From Capniomyces stellatus (Eukaryota > Kickxellomycota > Harpellomycetes > Harpellales > Legeriomycetaceae): a DNA stretch of 64,000 nucleotides. A program made the position numbers and the translations under genes. The DNA lies in contig LUVW01000007.1 in assembly GCA_001661515.1 (NCBI GenBank), positions 925,455 to 989,454 on the forward strand, written 5' to 3'. Shown piece by piece: positions 23,601 to 38,600 of the stretch (positions within the stretch are counted from its first letter, which is position 1; every line of letters begins with the position of its first letter). The notes under the pieces are model-generated. The model saw nothing but the letters and a program-made list of their open reading frames with translations. It did not search any database and had not been told where the DNA came from.

Positions 23601-26600
23601 CAATGTATAGACTTCCAACTGCTTCACAGTGCGGCCTTGAAACTGTCCATGAGGAAAATGGGCCGATAGGTGACATTAAAATGAGTACCGATGAGCTAAT
23701 TAGGAGTATTCACCTTTCTCAAAAGAGCTCGTTTGATGAAACTGGTATTTGTCTAATTAAAATGGATCGGCCTATCCATTTGCTGTTAAGCCCACTTTCA
23801 ATTGGCGCGGCGTTTAGGAGGAAGCTGATGGATAATATTGAGGCGGCCAACTCGCTTAAAGTTTCAACTGGCCTGCACTTGAGGAGTTCAAGCTGGGAAT
23901 GGAGGTACATGGCTGTTAAAAAAGACGAAAAGCCGGGAGAAAACACTGGCAAAAACCAAGAGAGTGTGTACGTTCAATCTGAATACGATCAAATCGAAAT
24001 AACGCAAACTTTATACCGGGTCGCTGTGGAGGTCTGCCTAAACCGACTGCAACTGGGATACAGCATATTCTCAGCTTCTTTGGGCTCAATTTTGGCATCT
24101 GAGAAGGACGCAAGGCTGTCGCCTTCGTTGTTTACCGACAAGAAAGAGGATGTTATAGACGGATGCGATTGCACTATTTTCAATGAGCAAAGCAGGAACT
24201 TTAATGTGACTTTTTACAGCGAGTTTCCTGGGGAGGACGATAAAACGATTTTAACTTCGTGCAGATACACGGTTTTGATTGATTTGGAAAGGTCGTGTGT
24301 TAGAACCGAGGTGTGCATTGAGCCGTTTTCGTACTCGTTTATGAGAAATGTGTTGGAGGAGGATGTATCGATTCAGGTCCCAATAGCGAGTTTCCAGCAG
24401 ATATTACAACCGAATCGAAAGTCAGAGTTTTTGCCACCCCAAATTCCAGGGTTTTTGCATCCAACCAGCATGTTTGCGCCTGTATCAATGTTACCAATGT
24501 CGAGATTCCAGCTTAGATTGATCAGCTTGCCTAAAATAGAGTCGCTACCTAGAGCCAACATGAAGTATAAAAGAAAAAACACCCGCAAGCTAATTGAGCA
24601 GGAAAAAAACAAGTTGGATTTATTAGCCAGACACCTCAAGCTGGAGGGAAATGGGATTGATTACCCAGAGAGGTATTATTCAGAGTACCACAAGTCGGCC
24701 TACTCAAACGTTGAGGGCAAAGGACTTGAGATGCCGCCACCACAAAACAATGAAGCCAAGCTAAGGATCAAGGGGCATACATCAAGGGGTTTGGCTGCGA
24801 GAGGTCGGCGACTAAGTTCTGCAAGCGGTCAAGGAGGCTTTATCACTTTCCCAGTAAACAAGCAAGCTAGCAGCAGAGTGGATACCAAGGAGAGAACCGA
24901 TGTATACTTTTCTAATCACGCAACCCAGTCAAGAAGACAGTCGGTAGATGGAAGTGTGGTAGTGGACGACATGGATGTGGACAATGGAGGTAAAGATGAG
25001 ATGGTGGTTGCGGCAGGGCCATCTGATGCTTACTCGGCGTCAAGGCACAGAGAGTCGAGTTCAAGGAAGAGAGTAATCAGTAGTCCATCCAAGGTGTTGA
25101 TTAATAAGATAGCAGAGAAGAGATCAACGTTTGTAGCGTTTGACCAGCATTTATACAACCCAATGTCCAATTCGAACACAAACTCCAATTCGAACACAAA
25201 CTCGAACTCGAATTTTAATCCCAACTCCAACCCAAATTCAGTTTCAAACTTGATCATCAGTTCAAAACACAATTCGCATCCAAATTCGGTTTCAAGTGTG
25301 AATGCGGGCTATGATGCTGGATCTGGGGCAAATTCAGAATATAACCATAAAGTCAATGATAAACCCACCAACACCGAGTTGCTAAAGTGCAGTCTAAGCC
25401 CAAACAATGTATCAAACACAAACACCAACACCAATACAAACACGAACACAAACACCAATACAAATACCAATACAAACACAAACACAAGCACGAATACCAA
25501 CACGAATTCAGATATAGATAGTATATCGATTGCAGGAACAAGCGATGTTGAAAGCATCATAACTGATGAGATGGGTAGACATCCCGTACACAAGAGAAAG
25601 AAGGATGTTCGTTTAGCAAATATGGCTGAAACTGAGTTTGATACCAGATTGGTGGTTGAAAAGGCGACATACATTATTGAGAAGTCAGACCTGATGGATC
25701 CAGCAGCCAAGGTTTCCAACTTTGATGGGTCAGACTTGAACCCGTTGGCGCATTATAAAGAGTACGAAAGAAACCCGCTGATTTCACAGCTATTGGAATC
25801 AGTTCAAACAAGCGAGCCTGGCCGACAAAAGGTGACATTCAAACCCGAATCCGACACAGCAACTAAGGCAAGTAAACAAAGCGAGGATGCCTCTTTAAAA
25901 AACGCAGAGATATCGCTTTTGGATTTGGCATATGACCTGGATGCGAGTGGGGACTTTGCATCAGTAGCATTCAGAATTTTTCTCGAGTATTCGCTGTTTT
26001 CATATAGCGATGCTTTTGTGGTGTTGAGAGAAAAGTTTTACCAGCTTCAATTTTCAGGGCGCATTATGAATCAGCTTCTCAAGTTTGACAAGGGTGTTAG
26101 AATTTCTTCGTCATCGCCCAGTCAGTTGGTCAATAACCCAGTAATCGATAAATGGTTTGTAAAGCGACTTTCAAACAACAGGTCATTTTTGCTCATAACT
26201 TTTCCAGACATAACGACTTGTACAAGCACCAAAAGGTTTAGCACAAGTAACGGTGAGTTGGACAGTGAGAACGGAGGTTTAGCTGGGCCAAGCAATGTGA
26301 ACAGAGGGTTTAGGATGAGTGGTGGCAATAATATGTCCAGAGATGGCGAGGCTTTTGATGAAAATGCTAGATACAGCACTAGGGAAAGCGCTAAGGATGA
26401 TGCTTTGGAAAGCAAAAGCGACATTTACACAAACAGTATTGGCACTTCAAGCATCAAAGATGCATTGCAAATGAACATTGATTCAGCAAACGTGGCTAAG
26501 CACACCGGTGCAGCTCGAGGTGCGGAGCCAGCCAGCAAGTCGTTGGATCAATATTCACAGAACTATACGATAACGTTTGAATGTAGTATTGAGACAGAGC

Positions 26601-29600
26601 ACCTGAGAAGACAGAGGTTGATATCAATCGATACTGGTGTGAAAGGCAGTCTGGGAGCTGAGCTTAGGATGGTCAACGTAGATGTTCCCAAGCCTTTTTT
26701 AGGTAAAAATAGTGGTTTATCAAGCTCAGAGCATGCGGATGGTGTTGGTGCTGATTTGCCCAGTTTGAAAAGTGGAGCTAACTTGGACGCTGGGGCTCGT
26801 TTAGGCAAAGGTAGTGGCAGCTTAGGTAGTTTGGAAGGCGGTAAGCAGGAGGAACAGGGGCTAATAAACGATATTGGGTATGCGTTTAGTGGCAGTGTTG
26901 CCAACTCTATCAAATGTCCAATGTTTTCCAAGGAGGCTGACAGCGAGCTGGGATACCTCGAAATACTGTACAAAAGATCACATGCGCAGTCGCTGTTCCT
27001 GGCTCAGCTCAAGGGGAGGAAGGTGTCGAAAACAGATATGAGTATAGCACTTGATTCAGGGATATTTGAGACAAAGCTGCTGAGGATAGATCTGACAACG
27101 TTGCTGTATGGCCTAGATAACTCAAGACAAGTTAGGTATGGCGGAGACCCGGAGCTGATATCTGCCAGCATTGAGCAAGACCACTCGAACGTCAACACTA
27201 GGTTTTACAAAAGCCTTCTGGTGTACTTTCATCCGCTTGATTTATTTAGTCAGGAGGGCTCAGGAGATCAAGAGTACCAGGTAGATCAAGAGTACCAGGT
27301 AGATCAAGGGTATCGGTTAGATCAAGAATGTCAGATAGATCAAGGGGATCAGGGGGAGATGAGTAAAGACCCTGTAGTGGCAAACTTTAACTCATTCTGT
27401 GGCAAACTGTTTTATTGTCATCCAAGAAACTCGTCAAACTGGTCAACCAAGCAGATGGTCGAGTACGCATTGAACCCATTGTATGCAAAGCTCAAGTATC
27501 AGATAGAGCTGAGCGGCGAGGCATTGGAGTTTGAAAACAAAGAGTTGGGCATAACGGATGTAGCAAATTACAAAAAGACTTGGTTGGTTGAGACTGGTCC
27601 ATTGCCGCTTTCTGTCAACTCGGCATTAGAAAATGCAGGAATTAGGTGGAGGCTAAAAGACTACAAGCTAGATTCGCACAAGAAAGTGAACATATTTCTG
27701 TTAATTGATTGTATGTGTCTGTCAGATGAAGTTTCTGGAAATATAAACGAGTTTGCAGAGCGCAAAGGAACAAACGCGTCATTTTCCAGCATTGACTCGC
27801 TTAGACAGACTAGTGGATTTAAAGGCAATAGTTTCAAATCAGCAAACTCGCTGGTGATCAACTCATTGCCATTATTGCAGGCTAAGCAAGTTGGCGACAT
27901 GTGTTCGGCAATAGAAAATTTCCTGTATCATCAAACACTTTATTCACTACATGACGCAGCGGTAGAGTCAGAGAGTCTTCTCGATACTGTTTGGAGCACG
28001 GTGGCAATAGCTAATAAGTTGAAAGTTCCCGAACTAGTAACGCAGTTTGGAAATTTTATGGTGCGCAGATTTGACTTGAATTTAAGAAAAGTGATTTCTT
28101 TGATTGACAATGATAAGAGTACAAACAGGAACACTGGACCGCATACAGCCAAGGGGCCAAGTACCATTAGGCCACAGAACGGTAACTTTAGTGCTGTTGC
28201 AGAAACGGCAGCTGATGACAGTGGGATCAACATTGGCGATGAGGTTGGTGACGACAATGACAGCAGCGACAGTGAAGACGATGAGTGCGACTTTAGTTTG
28301 GGGAGAAAAGATTCGGACATTGTATCAGCTGAAGGCCAAAGATTGCAGAAGGGATTCGATATTTTTATCAAGGAGTTTGTTAAAAAGGATCTGTTAGTTG
28401 GCGAGATTAAAGTGATTGGCAAATACTTTAGAGTGGATATTTCAAAGGCGGTGAAAGACTCGTTTAAAAAAGTCAGCAAGTACAAGTACAACAACAACGA
28501 TATGGATGACCTGGACAAGGATTTAATAAGGATAAACAAGTGGGATTCGTCGAGTTCGTACAGAGAGGATGTACGGGTAAAGGGCAAGTCTTACCGGATT
28601 TCAGTGCCAACAATCAATGATAAGAATCCCAGGGCGTGGTTGTTGATGAAGGTTAACAAGGCCAAGCATACAATATCGCTAGCAACGCACTACTACTTTG
28701 AAGGCTATGATGCACCTGTTTGGTTCCAAAACAAGGTTTTTAGGGTGGTTCGGAATCGTATAGGGTTGGCGTTGAAGCTAACAACAACAAGGCTGCTGCT
28801 TGAAAAGCTTGCAAACACTCACATCTGTTCCAGTTTGATACTTCCGCTGCACCCAGCCGGTACCTTGGCAACAGAGTCAGGCGTAAGCACAGCCAGCACA
28901 GCCAGCACGACTAAGTTTGGTTCGATTGCTGCTTCGGGCTATATCAGCGGCTCAACGGTAGACGTAGGTCTATTTTCTAATGGAAAGGGCAAGTACACCG
29001 AGTTAAGCGGTGGCATAATTACGGCAACCTGTTTGGACAGTGCAAAGGAACCAGTTGATTTGTTTGAGTATGAAGAGTTTGAGGGACATCAAATTGATGG
29101 TGCAAGGGTTGGCGATATGGGTCAGTTGGCTGTGGATGAGAATGAGTTGACTGGCAGCATTGACAAAGTTGAGGATTTGGACAGCAAAGTCAAAAGTGAT
29201 GATTTTGAAGTGTGGAGTGATGGAGCAATTAAGAGAAGCGAAATGGTTGATATTCTCCAAGGAAACGTTATTGATAAGGGTGGATATTACGGTTGCTCAG
29301 AAAAGTTTTCTGCTGCCTTCCCAGTCCATCCGAGAATCAATTCCAGCACAGCCTTGCAGGTAATAGGGACCACTGGGTTGAGTAATAATAGGATAGATAA
29401 CCGTGAGAATCACTTTGTGTTCAGATACGACAACACCGTGTTTTACGCTAAATTGTCGGCTCAAGAGTTGCCAGAGTTCAGCGAACTAAAGCTTCCAAGA
29501 AACGACGCAGCAAGCTCTGCTGGAAGCACAACGCGTCAACTGCCGAATGAACATAGGCCAAAAAGCCTGTTTGCTCAGTCTAGTAGTCCAATAAAATTGG

Positions 29601-32600
29601 TGCAAAAGAAAACTTTGAATAGCAGTGAAGTGCAGACATCAGACTTGGCAGAAAGAAACTATGGCTCGGTTTACTGCAAGAGTAACAGTGGCAGTCGTAA
29701 TTTTGCACGAAGCGTCAGCAGTGACATAATGGACGTGTCCAGTAGGATTGATAGAGCAGGGTTTGGAAATTATGGCACAAACGAGGAGGGTATACCAGAG
29801 GTTGGATTTAACGCGCACAGTTTGGCTGGTGTAAATTCTGGAATAGAAATAGCAAGAAATGGTCAAGATATTGTGAGCGGAAAAGCAGCAGGCCACGGCG
29901 GGGAAGCTGCTCCTAGAACCGAGCACTTTTCCAATAAGAGCGAGTCGTTTACTAGACAGTTGCCAAGGCTAGATGAAATCGATTATCTGCATGAAGACCA
30001 AAGGGAACGTATAAACGGAACACAGAGCGTTGGGAACGACAGCAGAGGTAGAGCGAGAAGGGCCAGCAGAAACCAGGAGGCGTATGTGCATAATAATAGC
30101 GCAGACGCAGCAGGTGAATATGGCAGTGTCAACCCTGTGCTTAAAGACGAATGCTTGGAAATCAAGATAGGCCTATCGTCAGTATTCTCATACCCAAGCT
30201 CGTCAAAGCTGCACAAGATAGTAGGTGGCCGTGAGCGGTCGAAGTCAAATGCAGCGGATAAGTTTTCATCAAGCTTGTTGTACTTGACTAGATCAGATGG
30301 CGCGATAGGCAATACCAGTAACTCATATGAGTCCAAGAGTATAGCTAAATCAAAGCCTTTCAAGTCAGCGCCTGTTCAAACAAGCAGGCTTGGTCCTAAG
30401 ATCAGCAATTTTCTGTACCAGACCCAAAGTCAGGATAGAGCCGGCAGAAAGCAGGTGGTGCCAGAGTTTGACGACTTTGAATTTGATTTGTTGAGCGATG
30501 TCATAATCGAGAACGAGGACGGGTTGGCTAATAGCAACAACGTTGTATGCGAGGACAAGGCGTCTAAAAAACATACTGGTGATTTGGTAAACTACAAGTT
30601 CGCGAACTCGGACGGTGTTCCAAAAGTAGACAGTAGCGAGTGTCAGAAGTTCAGGTCATTGCCAGGCACCGCACAGATAGTTTCGCCAAGCCTAAACAGG
30701 CCCAGAAACCTTCCAAAGATTGCAACATCAGTCAGCAACCAACTGCAGGCAAACAAGTCTCGATACGGGAGTCTGAAGCATAGCGAAATATCAAGATTTG
30801 CGAGTTCGGTAGGCGAAGATTCTAGGATCCCTAAACTGTTGCAGCGATCCAGCGAAACTTACGGCCCAGCTCACTCTAATTCTGCAGAAGCTAGTTTCAG
30901 TCTAGATTTTAGTCGAAGAAAGACTTTTCCAGCCTCCATAACATCCTCGTCATATGTGGGACGGCAGGTGGTTAGACCCACTGGTGAGCCAAGTCTCAGG
31001 TCGGTGCAGACTAGTAGCGATAATAATGAGCCGGGCATGAGTTTGGTGTCACCGGGGTTGGTGCTTAATCGAGTACCATCGCTCAAAAATAGCGATTTAG
31101 TGGACAGCAGCTCGTATAATACCAATAAAGAATACGCGTCGTCTTTGCTCAACAACAGGTCAAATTTGTCAACCCAAAATGGGGTTTCGGGCTATGAGAT
31201 TGATGACAATAAGAGCCTGAGCTATGCCCGAGGTTCAGTGGAACTTAGACCTTCAAACAGTTTGGCGCAGATGGCGGATAGACAGCTTAGCCTAGCCAAA
31301 AGCTCGTTGGGATCGGCTCAGCCACAGACTCATTATAGATCTCAGCAGTCAAGCAAGCACTATTTGGTGTTGCAGTTTTATGGACTAGACCAGCCTCCAG
31401 AAAAGATTACCCATGATTTAGTGGAATTCATATCGGAGCGGCTCGCGTGCTATGCGGTGCTGCCGGTGCTTTGCTTGCACCTGGAGAGGAACTCGAGGAT
31501 GTCCAATGAGGATTTGGACTTTATCTTCAACATTAAAAACAAGCCAGTGACCATTTATTTACCAGTGCCTAAATTTGCGCATTACGATAGCCACGCTACT
31601 AGGAAGGCAATAAACAAAAGGATGAAGTCCTTGAATCTTTTCAGAGGCAAAACTAAAGGTGCTAATGACGAGCCATTGTGTGGTAAATCGTCAATAAGTT
31701 TTGACGAAACGCCTATGGGGAGTACAGGGCTGATCCAGTTGCTTAAAACCAACATGGGGCGGTTGATCTCACCGTTCCTGATTCACTCGCAGAATTCGGT
31801 TAGGAATTTGGTTGGAGCAAACTTGGAAAAGTACTATTTGCCTTGCTTGAAGCAAAATTTACCCAAAAAACAGTTTGCTGGTGTTTCAGAGGTGGCAGAC
31901 AGCGACAAAGGCAAAGATCTGCGCCACACTGGACCAAGACCAAGCACAGGATTTGATGATAAGATACATACTCTGTCAATAAATGGAAGCAGTCCTAGAT
32001 CGTCACTGTTGGATGATCAGGACGCTGGTTTCTTGGGAGCTTCCCAAGCTGGGCTTAGCGAAGAGGATCTGATTTTGCTTACAAACTATGTGTACCTTTA
32101 CAACTGCCACCCAAGCAGAGCGCCGCCAGCAGAAAAAGCAGACATTGGCCATGGTATTGCTTCGTTGCAGATGGCACCGCTTGATGATAATTACAACATT
32201 GTGTGGGATGTATTGTACCCGAAAGAACCAGCAAACTGTGCTAATGACACTCCCAACGTAGATTGTGCCCGCAGCGTATTAAGTTCAGAGGCTGGGTTTG
32301 GTGGAGAAGGTTACACTGATACTGACTCTGACCCAGAAGCCGATGATGAGTTTTATAACAGATTGGAGCTGGATCCAAGGGGAGATACGGTAGAGATTTT
32401 GGAGCAGATACGAAGTGTGTCTAGAGTTTTGGAAAGCTACAAAACGCAAATAGGATCGCTCTGCAAGTCCCAAAAAGATTCGTATGTTTTGCAGGAACTA
32501 AAACCGAGTTCCAGCACCAATTCGAGCTCAACCTCTAGCTCCAACCCCACTCCTAACTCAAAAGCTATACCTGAAATAAAGTCAAATTCAAATCTAAGAA

Positions 32601-35600
32601 ACAAACCAAAGTCAAAGCCAAAACCAGTGTCAAAGCAATATAAAGGCAGGGATAAACACACAGAGGGTGGTGGGGTTACAGAATCTGAGCTAGGGTTAAG
32701 GTTGTCAAAAGTCCAGAGCCCGGATTCAGATGTTTTTAGTGGTTTAGGAATCGATGGCTGTAAAGTTGAGCAACATTCTTCAAGCAGCAGTAAACTCACA
32801 GGGCTTGAGTACCATGATGAAAGCGGTACCGAGTCTGAGCTGTCAAGTGCAAAACAAATGACAATGGTTGGGTTTACGGTATGGGGCGTTGGCCACATAA
32901 ATCTTGATAGTTTGTTGAGAAGGATTATTCGGGTTTATTGGGAAAGTGTTTGCGAATTAGTAATGGAGAGTTATTTTTCAATAATTCTAAAAACAGTGCA
33001 GATAAAGACATTGATGGCTAAAAGACGGCAGGCGGAGATCCAGGATCTAGTTTCATTTTTGGGTATGCAAAACATTGGGTCGATTCCGGCTACCGAGATG
33101 CGGTTTATAAAAATGGGCAATGACGTGGCCAGGCTTGCAACAGCGGTCAAGGACATAATCCGGCATTCTTGTGCCCAGCTAGACCCGCATTTGAGCTTGA
33201 CGGATATTGTAGCTAAGGATAACCTGGTTGACAATGACGACTCTAAGGCCTTGAAGTCTCGAGCTAAAAGGAGACAGGATGTGTTGAAAAAGTTGGGTGG
33301 AGTAGAGTTGCACGATTTAAATAAACAAAACAAAGAAGCTCTCAACATTCTGTCCAAAGCCAGTCAGGTAGCAATGATATCAGGTGTTTTTTCGTATGCA
33401 TCCAGTTCCCAACTCAATGGTAACGGTACAGCGGCTGAAATGGACTTGGGCCATGGTACCTTAGGCCACAACCCGGTGTATAAAATGCCAAGTTCATTGG
33501 TCAGCTTTGGCAATAGGCAAAGCGTAGGGCCTTCAGCTGGAATAGCAGCCGAAAATGACAAGCTAAAAACAGCATCACCACTTGGTGCAACCAACCAAAA
33601 ACTAAATGATGCTAAAAGCATACATGCTTTGAAATTCAATGATATTTCCAATAGACACAAGAGTGCAGGATGGTTGAAAAACATTGATAGTATGAGGCAA
33701 GAAAGCGTTGTTCGACCATCAAACAGCCCTGACGTTAAGGCGTCGCCACTGGTGCCTTCAGCTGCATCAAGTTTTAGCAGGCTACGAAATAGTCGTACAG
33801 TTTCCACGATAAACAGCATTTCAGAGCAGTATATAAGCACCACGAATAACAGGAATGAAGGTGTGGTGGATGCTGTAAACAACAGGACTGGCTTTGCTCT
33901 GCCTTTTAGCTCAACCAACGATTTTGCTCAAAGCGGGGTTGCTGGAAAGGGACAAAACTCTAGCCAGCCAAGGGTGGCAGCCAGTGTAATGCCCTCTCCA
34001 GATAGACACGAGGGCCATGGTAACAAATGTGCTGATAACAAGGTATCTGACACTAAGCAGAGCAGAACAGGAGCTGCGTTGAATGCCAGTAATAGCAGTA
34101 GCCTAAACGAAAACATCAACTTTCTCGGTAAATCATATTTGAGCCTTAAGCATGTAAACCGAGGTCGGAAATCAAGCTTGAAACAGCTGGTGGGAGCAGG
34201 TGCGGGTGTGGGAGCGGGTGTAGGTGTGGAGAATGACACTGTACTTGCGGTTGAGAATGACTCTGAGCCTGTATTAAAAAGTAGGGATGTGGCTGGTTCT
34301 GATTTAGTTGCGAATGCCAGCTATTTGTTTTCAGGAGTCGGCAGAAATGGAAATAGAGCTACAGAGCCGAACCAAGCTGCCAATAACACCAACACCAACG
34401 CCAACATCAACACCAGCATAATCCAAAATAATTATTTGTTTGGTTCTGATTCAACGTCACAAAAGCAAACACCAAAGATAAAAAGCAAATACAGCAGCTC
34501 TTCTAAGCTCCAAAACCTCAGTAAATACCCCAAAAACCACTCCAAATCAAGCGCCAACATACTGTCAAGCAGGGCTGCTAATATTACGGGTCCTGAACCT
34601 GTCTCCAACTCAATTTTAAGTGCGAATCCTGTCCATTCCTTGTATAAGCAGGATGTTCAGAACGCGGTAAGCAGCAAATACGAGTCATTGGATATGCATC
34701 ATCATAGCTCAAGAATCCCCTCGCTAAACGACGAGCACATCAACGAAAGCCTAACAAAGTATCCTTATCCCGAGTTGGTTGGGATGTCGGCTTTAGACAC
34801 ACACATTCACGAAACTGTTTACCTGTACAGTAATGCTGAAAAGGTAAGCAATCAACCCAACAGCAGCAATCCACCAAGCGCGAAAATTGAAGCACGGCCC
34901 TCCAAGTCTGTCCAGCTATCAGGTGGACAGCATCATGATAGTCTAGCGAAGAGTGGCGGGGTGCCTTTGTCGTACTACGGTGATCCCGTTATGTCTTGCA
35001 AGAACATTTTATGCAAGCCTGTTTTACGCCATGTTTTTGTTTTCATTCAAGTGTTTGGCGAGAGAGTCAATCTTATTGGGTATAATGTGTCAAGTGAGTA
35101 CTGGAGCCTGCTGAGCACTGCGATTGAGGAGCGGCTCAAAGTCGAGCAGCTCCGCTATGAGCTTGGAAGATTGGTTGCTCACTATGAGTACGGCATCTTT
35201 GAGGGAGTTCGTGTTCTTCAAAACATGTTGTTTGGACTAAACTGTTACCTAGACAGAACAGGAGTGACGTGGATGGATACCAATTTTAGCAGGGATCTCG
35301 TCAATCACTATGACGAGTCTTACAAAGTCCAGGTTGGAAATCAGATATCGTATTTGAAGCCTGAGATTGTAGAGTTCTATTCCGAGCTGGATAAGTCGAC
35401 AACTGGATCAGCGATTGGAGTGGACTCAGTGTTACCAATAGATCTAGACAGCTATAAAATCACTTCAAACGTCCAAAAAAGTGACGCGGGCAGAACTGAT
35501 GGTATACTGGGCCTTGAGTCAGGATCACGTGTTTTGAGCGCTCAGAGACAAAAACCAGCCACAGTCTCAACCGACACAGATGTTTTAAAAACGAGGCGTG

Positions 35601-38600
35601 AAAAGGATGTGGTTGAGAAAAAGCTTAATGTGGAGCTGAACCAAAAGGTTTTGAAGATGTATTTGAAATGGGCTAGACAGATGCTGTATGTGGACTACAC
35701 AGTACCGTACAAGGAGACCCGCAACATAAATTATGTATTTGAAATGGCCTCCAGGATTTTCAGAGCTTATGACTCGCGCTTACAACTGGTGGTTTGGCAT
35801 AACAAGCTGAATCAAATAGCCGACAACTGGTATAAAATGTGTTCAAAAAAAAGAACGGACAAGCCGATGCAGGTCAAAAAGCGGTTAGGAGGAAATATGA
35901 TTGAGAGTGACGACGGCCAATCTAGCTATCCCAAACACTTGGGCACGAGCCAGGCCACGGAGTTGGGTGGAGAGCTAAGCGGGTTGGGCCCTGTTGCTGT
36001 TGACAATTCGGACCTTCCGCTTTCTTTGCCTAGCAACGAGCCACGGTCAGAGGTACTGACGAGTGAAATTTACGAGTTATTGAATAAGTCGCGCATTCTG
36101 CACTCAGTGAATGCGGCGATACCAATCACAACGTGTTTGCAGCCACCCTCGTACACGATAAAGTCGATAAACAGACACTTTGTGGTTATAAGCAGGATGT
36201 TAAAGAATTTTGCCGAAGAGTATATGGCTTACTTGCGATCTGTTGGAATGATTGAGGTTCATCGGATTGAGCGAAAGATTGATGCGGAGGAAGCGCTCGA
36301 GTTGTTGGCGATCCCTGCTTGGGTTAAGAACAAGATATTGAATGGCAGCCTGCCTTATGACGACTCGGCTGATGAAAAACTCCGATTTAGCACCGAAATT
36401 AGGGGAAATTCTCATTCTAGCTACGGCGTAGATAAAAAGTATCATGGTTATAATGGCGAAGCGCTTTGTGGTAAAAATAAAGTAAAGAGTAAGAGCGTTG
36501 GGGTGGTGTCTTTAGACAACAAAGCGGGGGGCTACAGTAAGCTGCCGAGAGACGCTCGCTCAACTCTGAATGTGAAACGCAGCCAAAGCCAGGATGGTTT
36601 ACACAGCAGCGACATAAAGGGAAGTTCAGGTCCAAGCTCAGCCTCAGCTTCAGTTGCAAACGCAAGCACAAGGACAGACGCCAATAGAATTGACTCAAGC
36701 ATCGCTGCCAATAAAATGAGAGCCAAAAAGAACAGAGTTCGAGTCAAGAAGTACAAACGCAGCAGTAGTGATGGGGGCAACCTCAAAAGCGAGTCAAGTA
36801 GCTCAGATAGCACGAATACCGGGAATAGTGTAAACGACTATGCTGGAGACAGCCTAAGCGGATCTACGACCGGTGAGTCGGATAGTGGGTCTGAAGATGG
36901 AATCAAGGACTGCGAGGAGACTGACTCGTACAGCGATAATAAGAGAAGGAACCCAAAGTCAATGATGGGTATGCTGGAGTCCTTGAGCGTTTTTGACATG
37001 TTTTTGACAGTAACAACATCGCAAACCTTTTTGTTGGTCAATGTTCGAACTGAGCCAAACTCGATGAACTTGATTATGAATGTGGTTACTAGACATTTAT
37101 CCATTTTGGCGACAACGGTTCCTGGATATAACAAGTCGCCGGTATCCCCAGCAGCACTCAAACTGATGACGTTTGAGATTGGCCAGCTGAAGAAACTATT
37201 GCAGATCAAATCGTTCACATATGATATCCAACTGAGGTACTTGTCAGAGCTATCAAGAATGGTGATTGCCAGGCCATTCAGTAGTACCAACAAGCGCGGA
37301 AATGATAGCGATTCTTTGGAAACAGAGCCGTCGTTGCATAATGAGCTTGATGACGGTGACTACGATTATGGAAACCTAAGCGACGATTCGTATTTCAAAA
37401 CAAGGGCGGATTATGACACCAATGCACCGCTTTCCACATCACTATCGTCCTACTACTCATCAAGCGACACGTATCCCCACAAATCCAGAAACAAAAAAGC
37501 TAAAAAGTACAGCTCAGTTAGCAATAATGGACTTAATGGGTATAAAGGGAACAACAAGAACCGCGCCATACCGGTGGCAGAAAAAATTGGACTTAAAGTT
37601 GATATGATGGCGGCAATGAAGCAGCTGAGTAAGCAGCCCCACTATTCGATAAGGTACTCAACGCATAGGCTGACCAAGACAAAGTTCCCGTTGATAGACT
37701 CTACAAAGTACGGTGATGAGTTTTGCGAGTCGTGTCTTTCCAACTTTAACGTGCAAGGAAAGCATAGTGGCACAGGATTTTATTCTGATACAGCAGTTTC
37801 AATGACAAACTCTGAATTTAGGGCTGGTGACCGTGGCGAAGGTGATTTGGGTGGTAGTAGCGACTTGAGAGGCGCTAAAGCGAGAACAAGCAGTAACAGT
37901 GTTTATAACAGAGACAGTTCAAGCTACTTCCTCAATACAAACAGTAACCTCAACGTCCGTGATAGCTCAAAGGCTTACAAGCATACTCATGCACACAAGC
38001 ACTCGTTTAACTCTAATCAAACGAACTCGGTTCATAGCTCAGAAATCAACGGCTTGTCTCAGCCTCAACACAACCCAAAGCCAAGCACCCGAACCTTAGG
38101 TGGTCAATATCGATTGACGCACAAGCAAGGTAAGATGAAGTTCAGCAAGGAGATTGTCGACTTTATGCTGGATAATAGCCAGAACTATGGATTAAGTTCA
38201 AGCGGACTAGTAAAGTCCTCGCTGGGCGTTGTCTACAGGTCGTATTTGGGATGCGAGAATATAAATAGACTGAATGCCTCTGCACCAAAGAAATACAGCT
38301 CAGGCCTATATATCCCTTCGATAAACACGACGTCTGAATCTGGCTCTAACATCAACGCCAACACCAATACCGACTTTTACTACAATTCAAACTACAACAA
38401 CAATGTAAACGGCTATAGCAACGACTTCAATAACTTGTTGAATAGCAAGTCTCTGTCAACACAACCACTGGAAGATGGGTCGTTGCTGTCTAATCGAGTG
38501 AATAGTAGCTATCTGCTTAACCAGGATGGATCGAAATCTAAGATGAGTCTATTTTTAGTCTCGTGTAGCTGCTACTACTGCAATTCCACCACAGCTGCTC

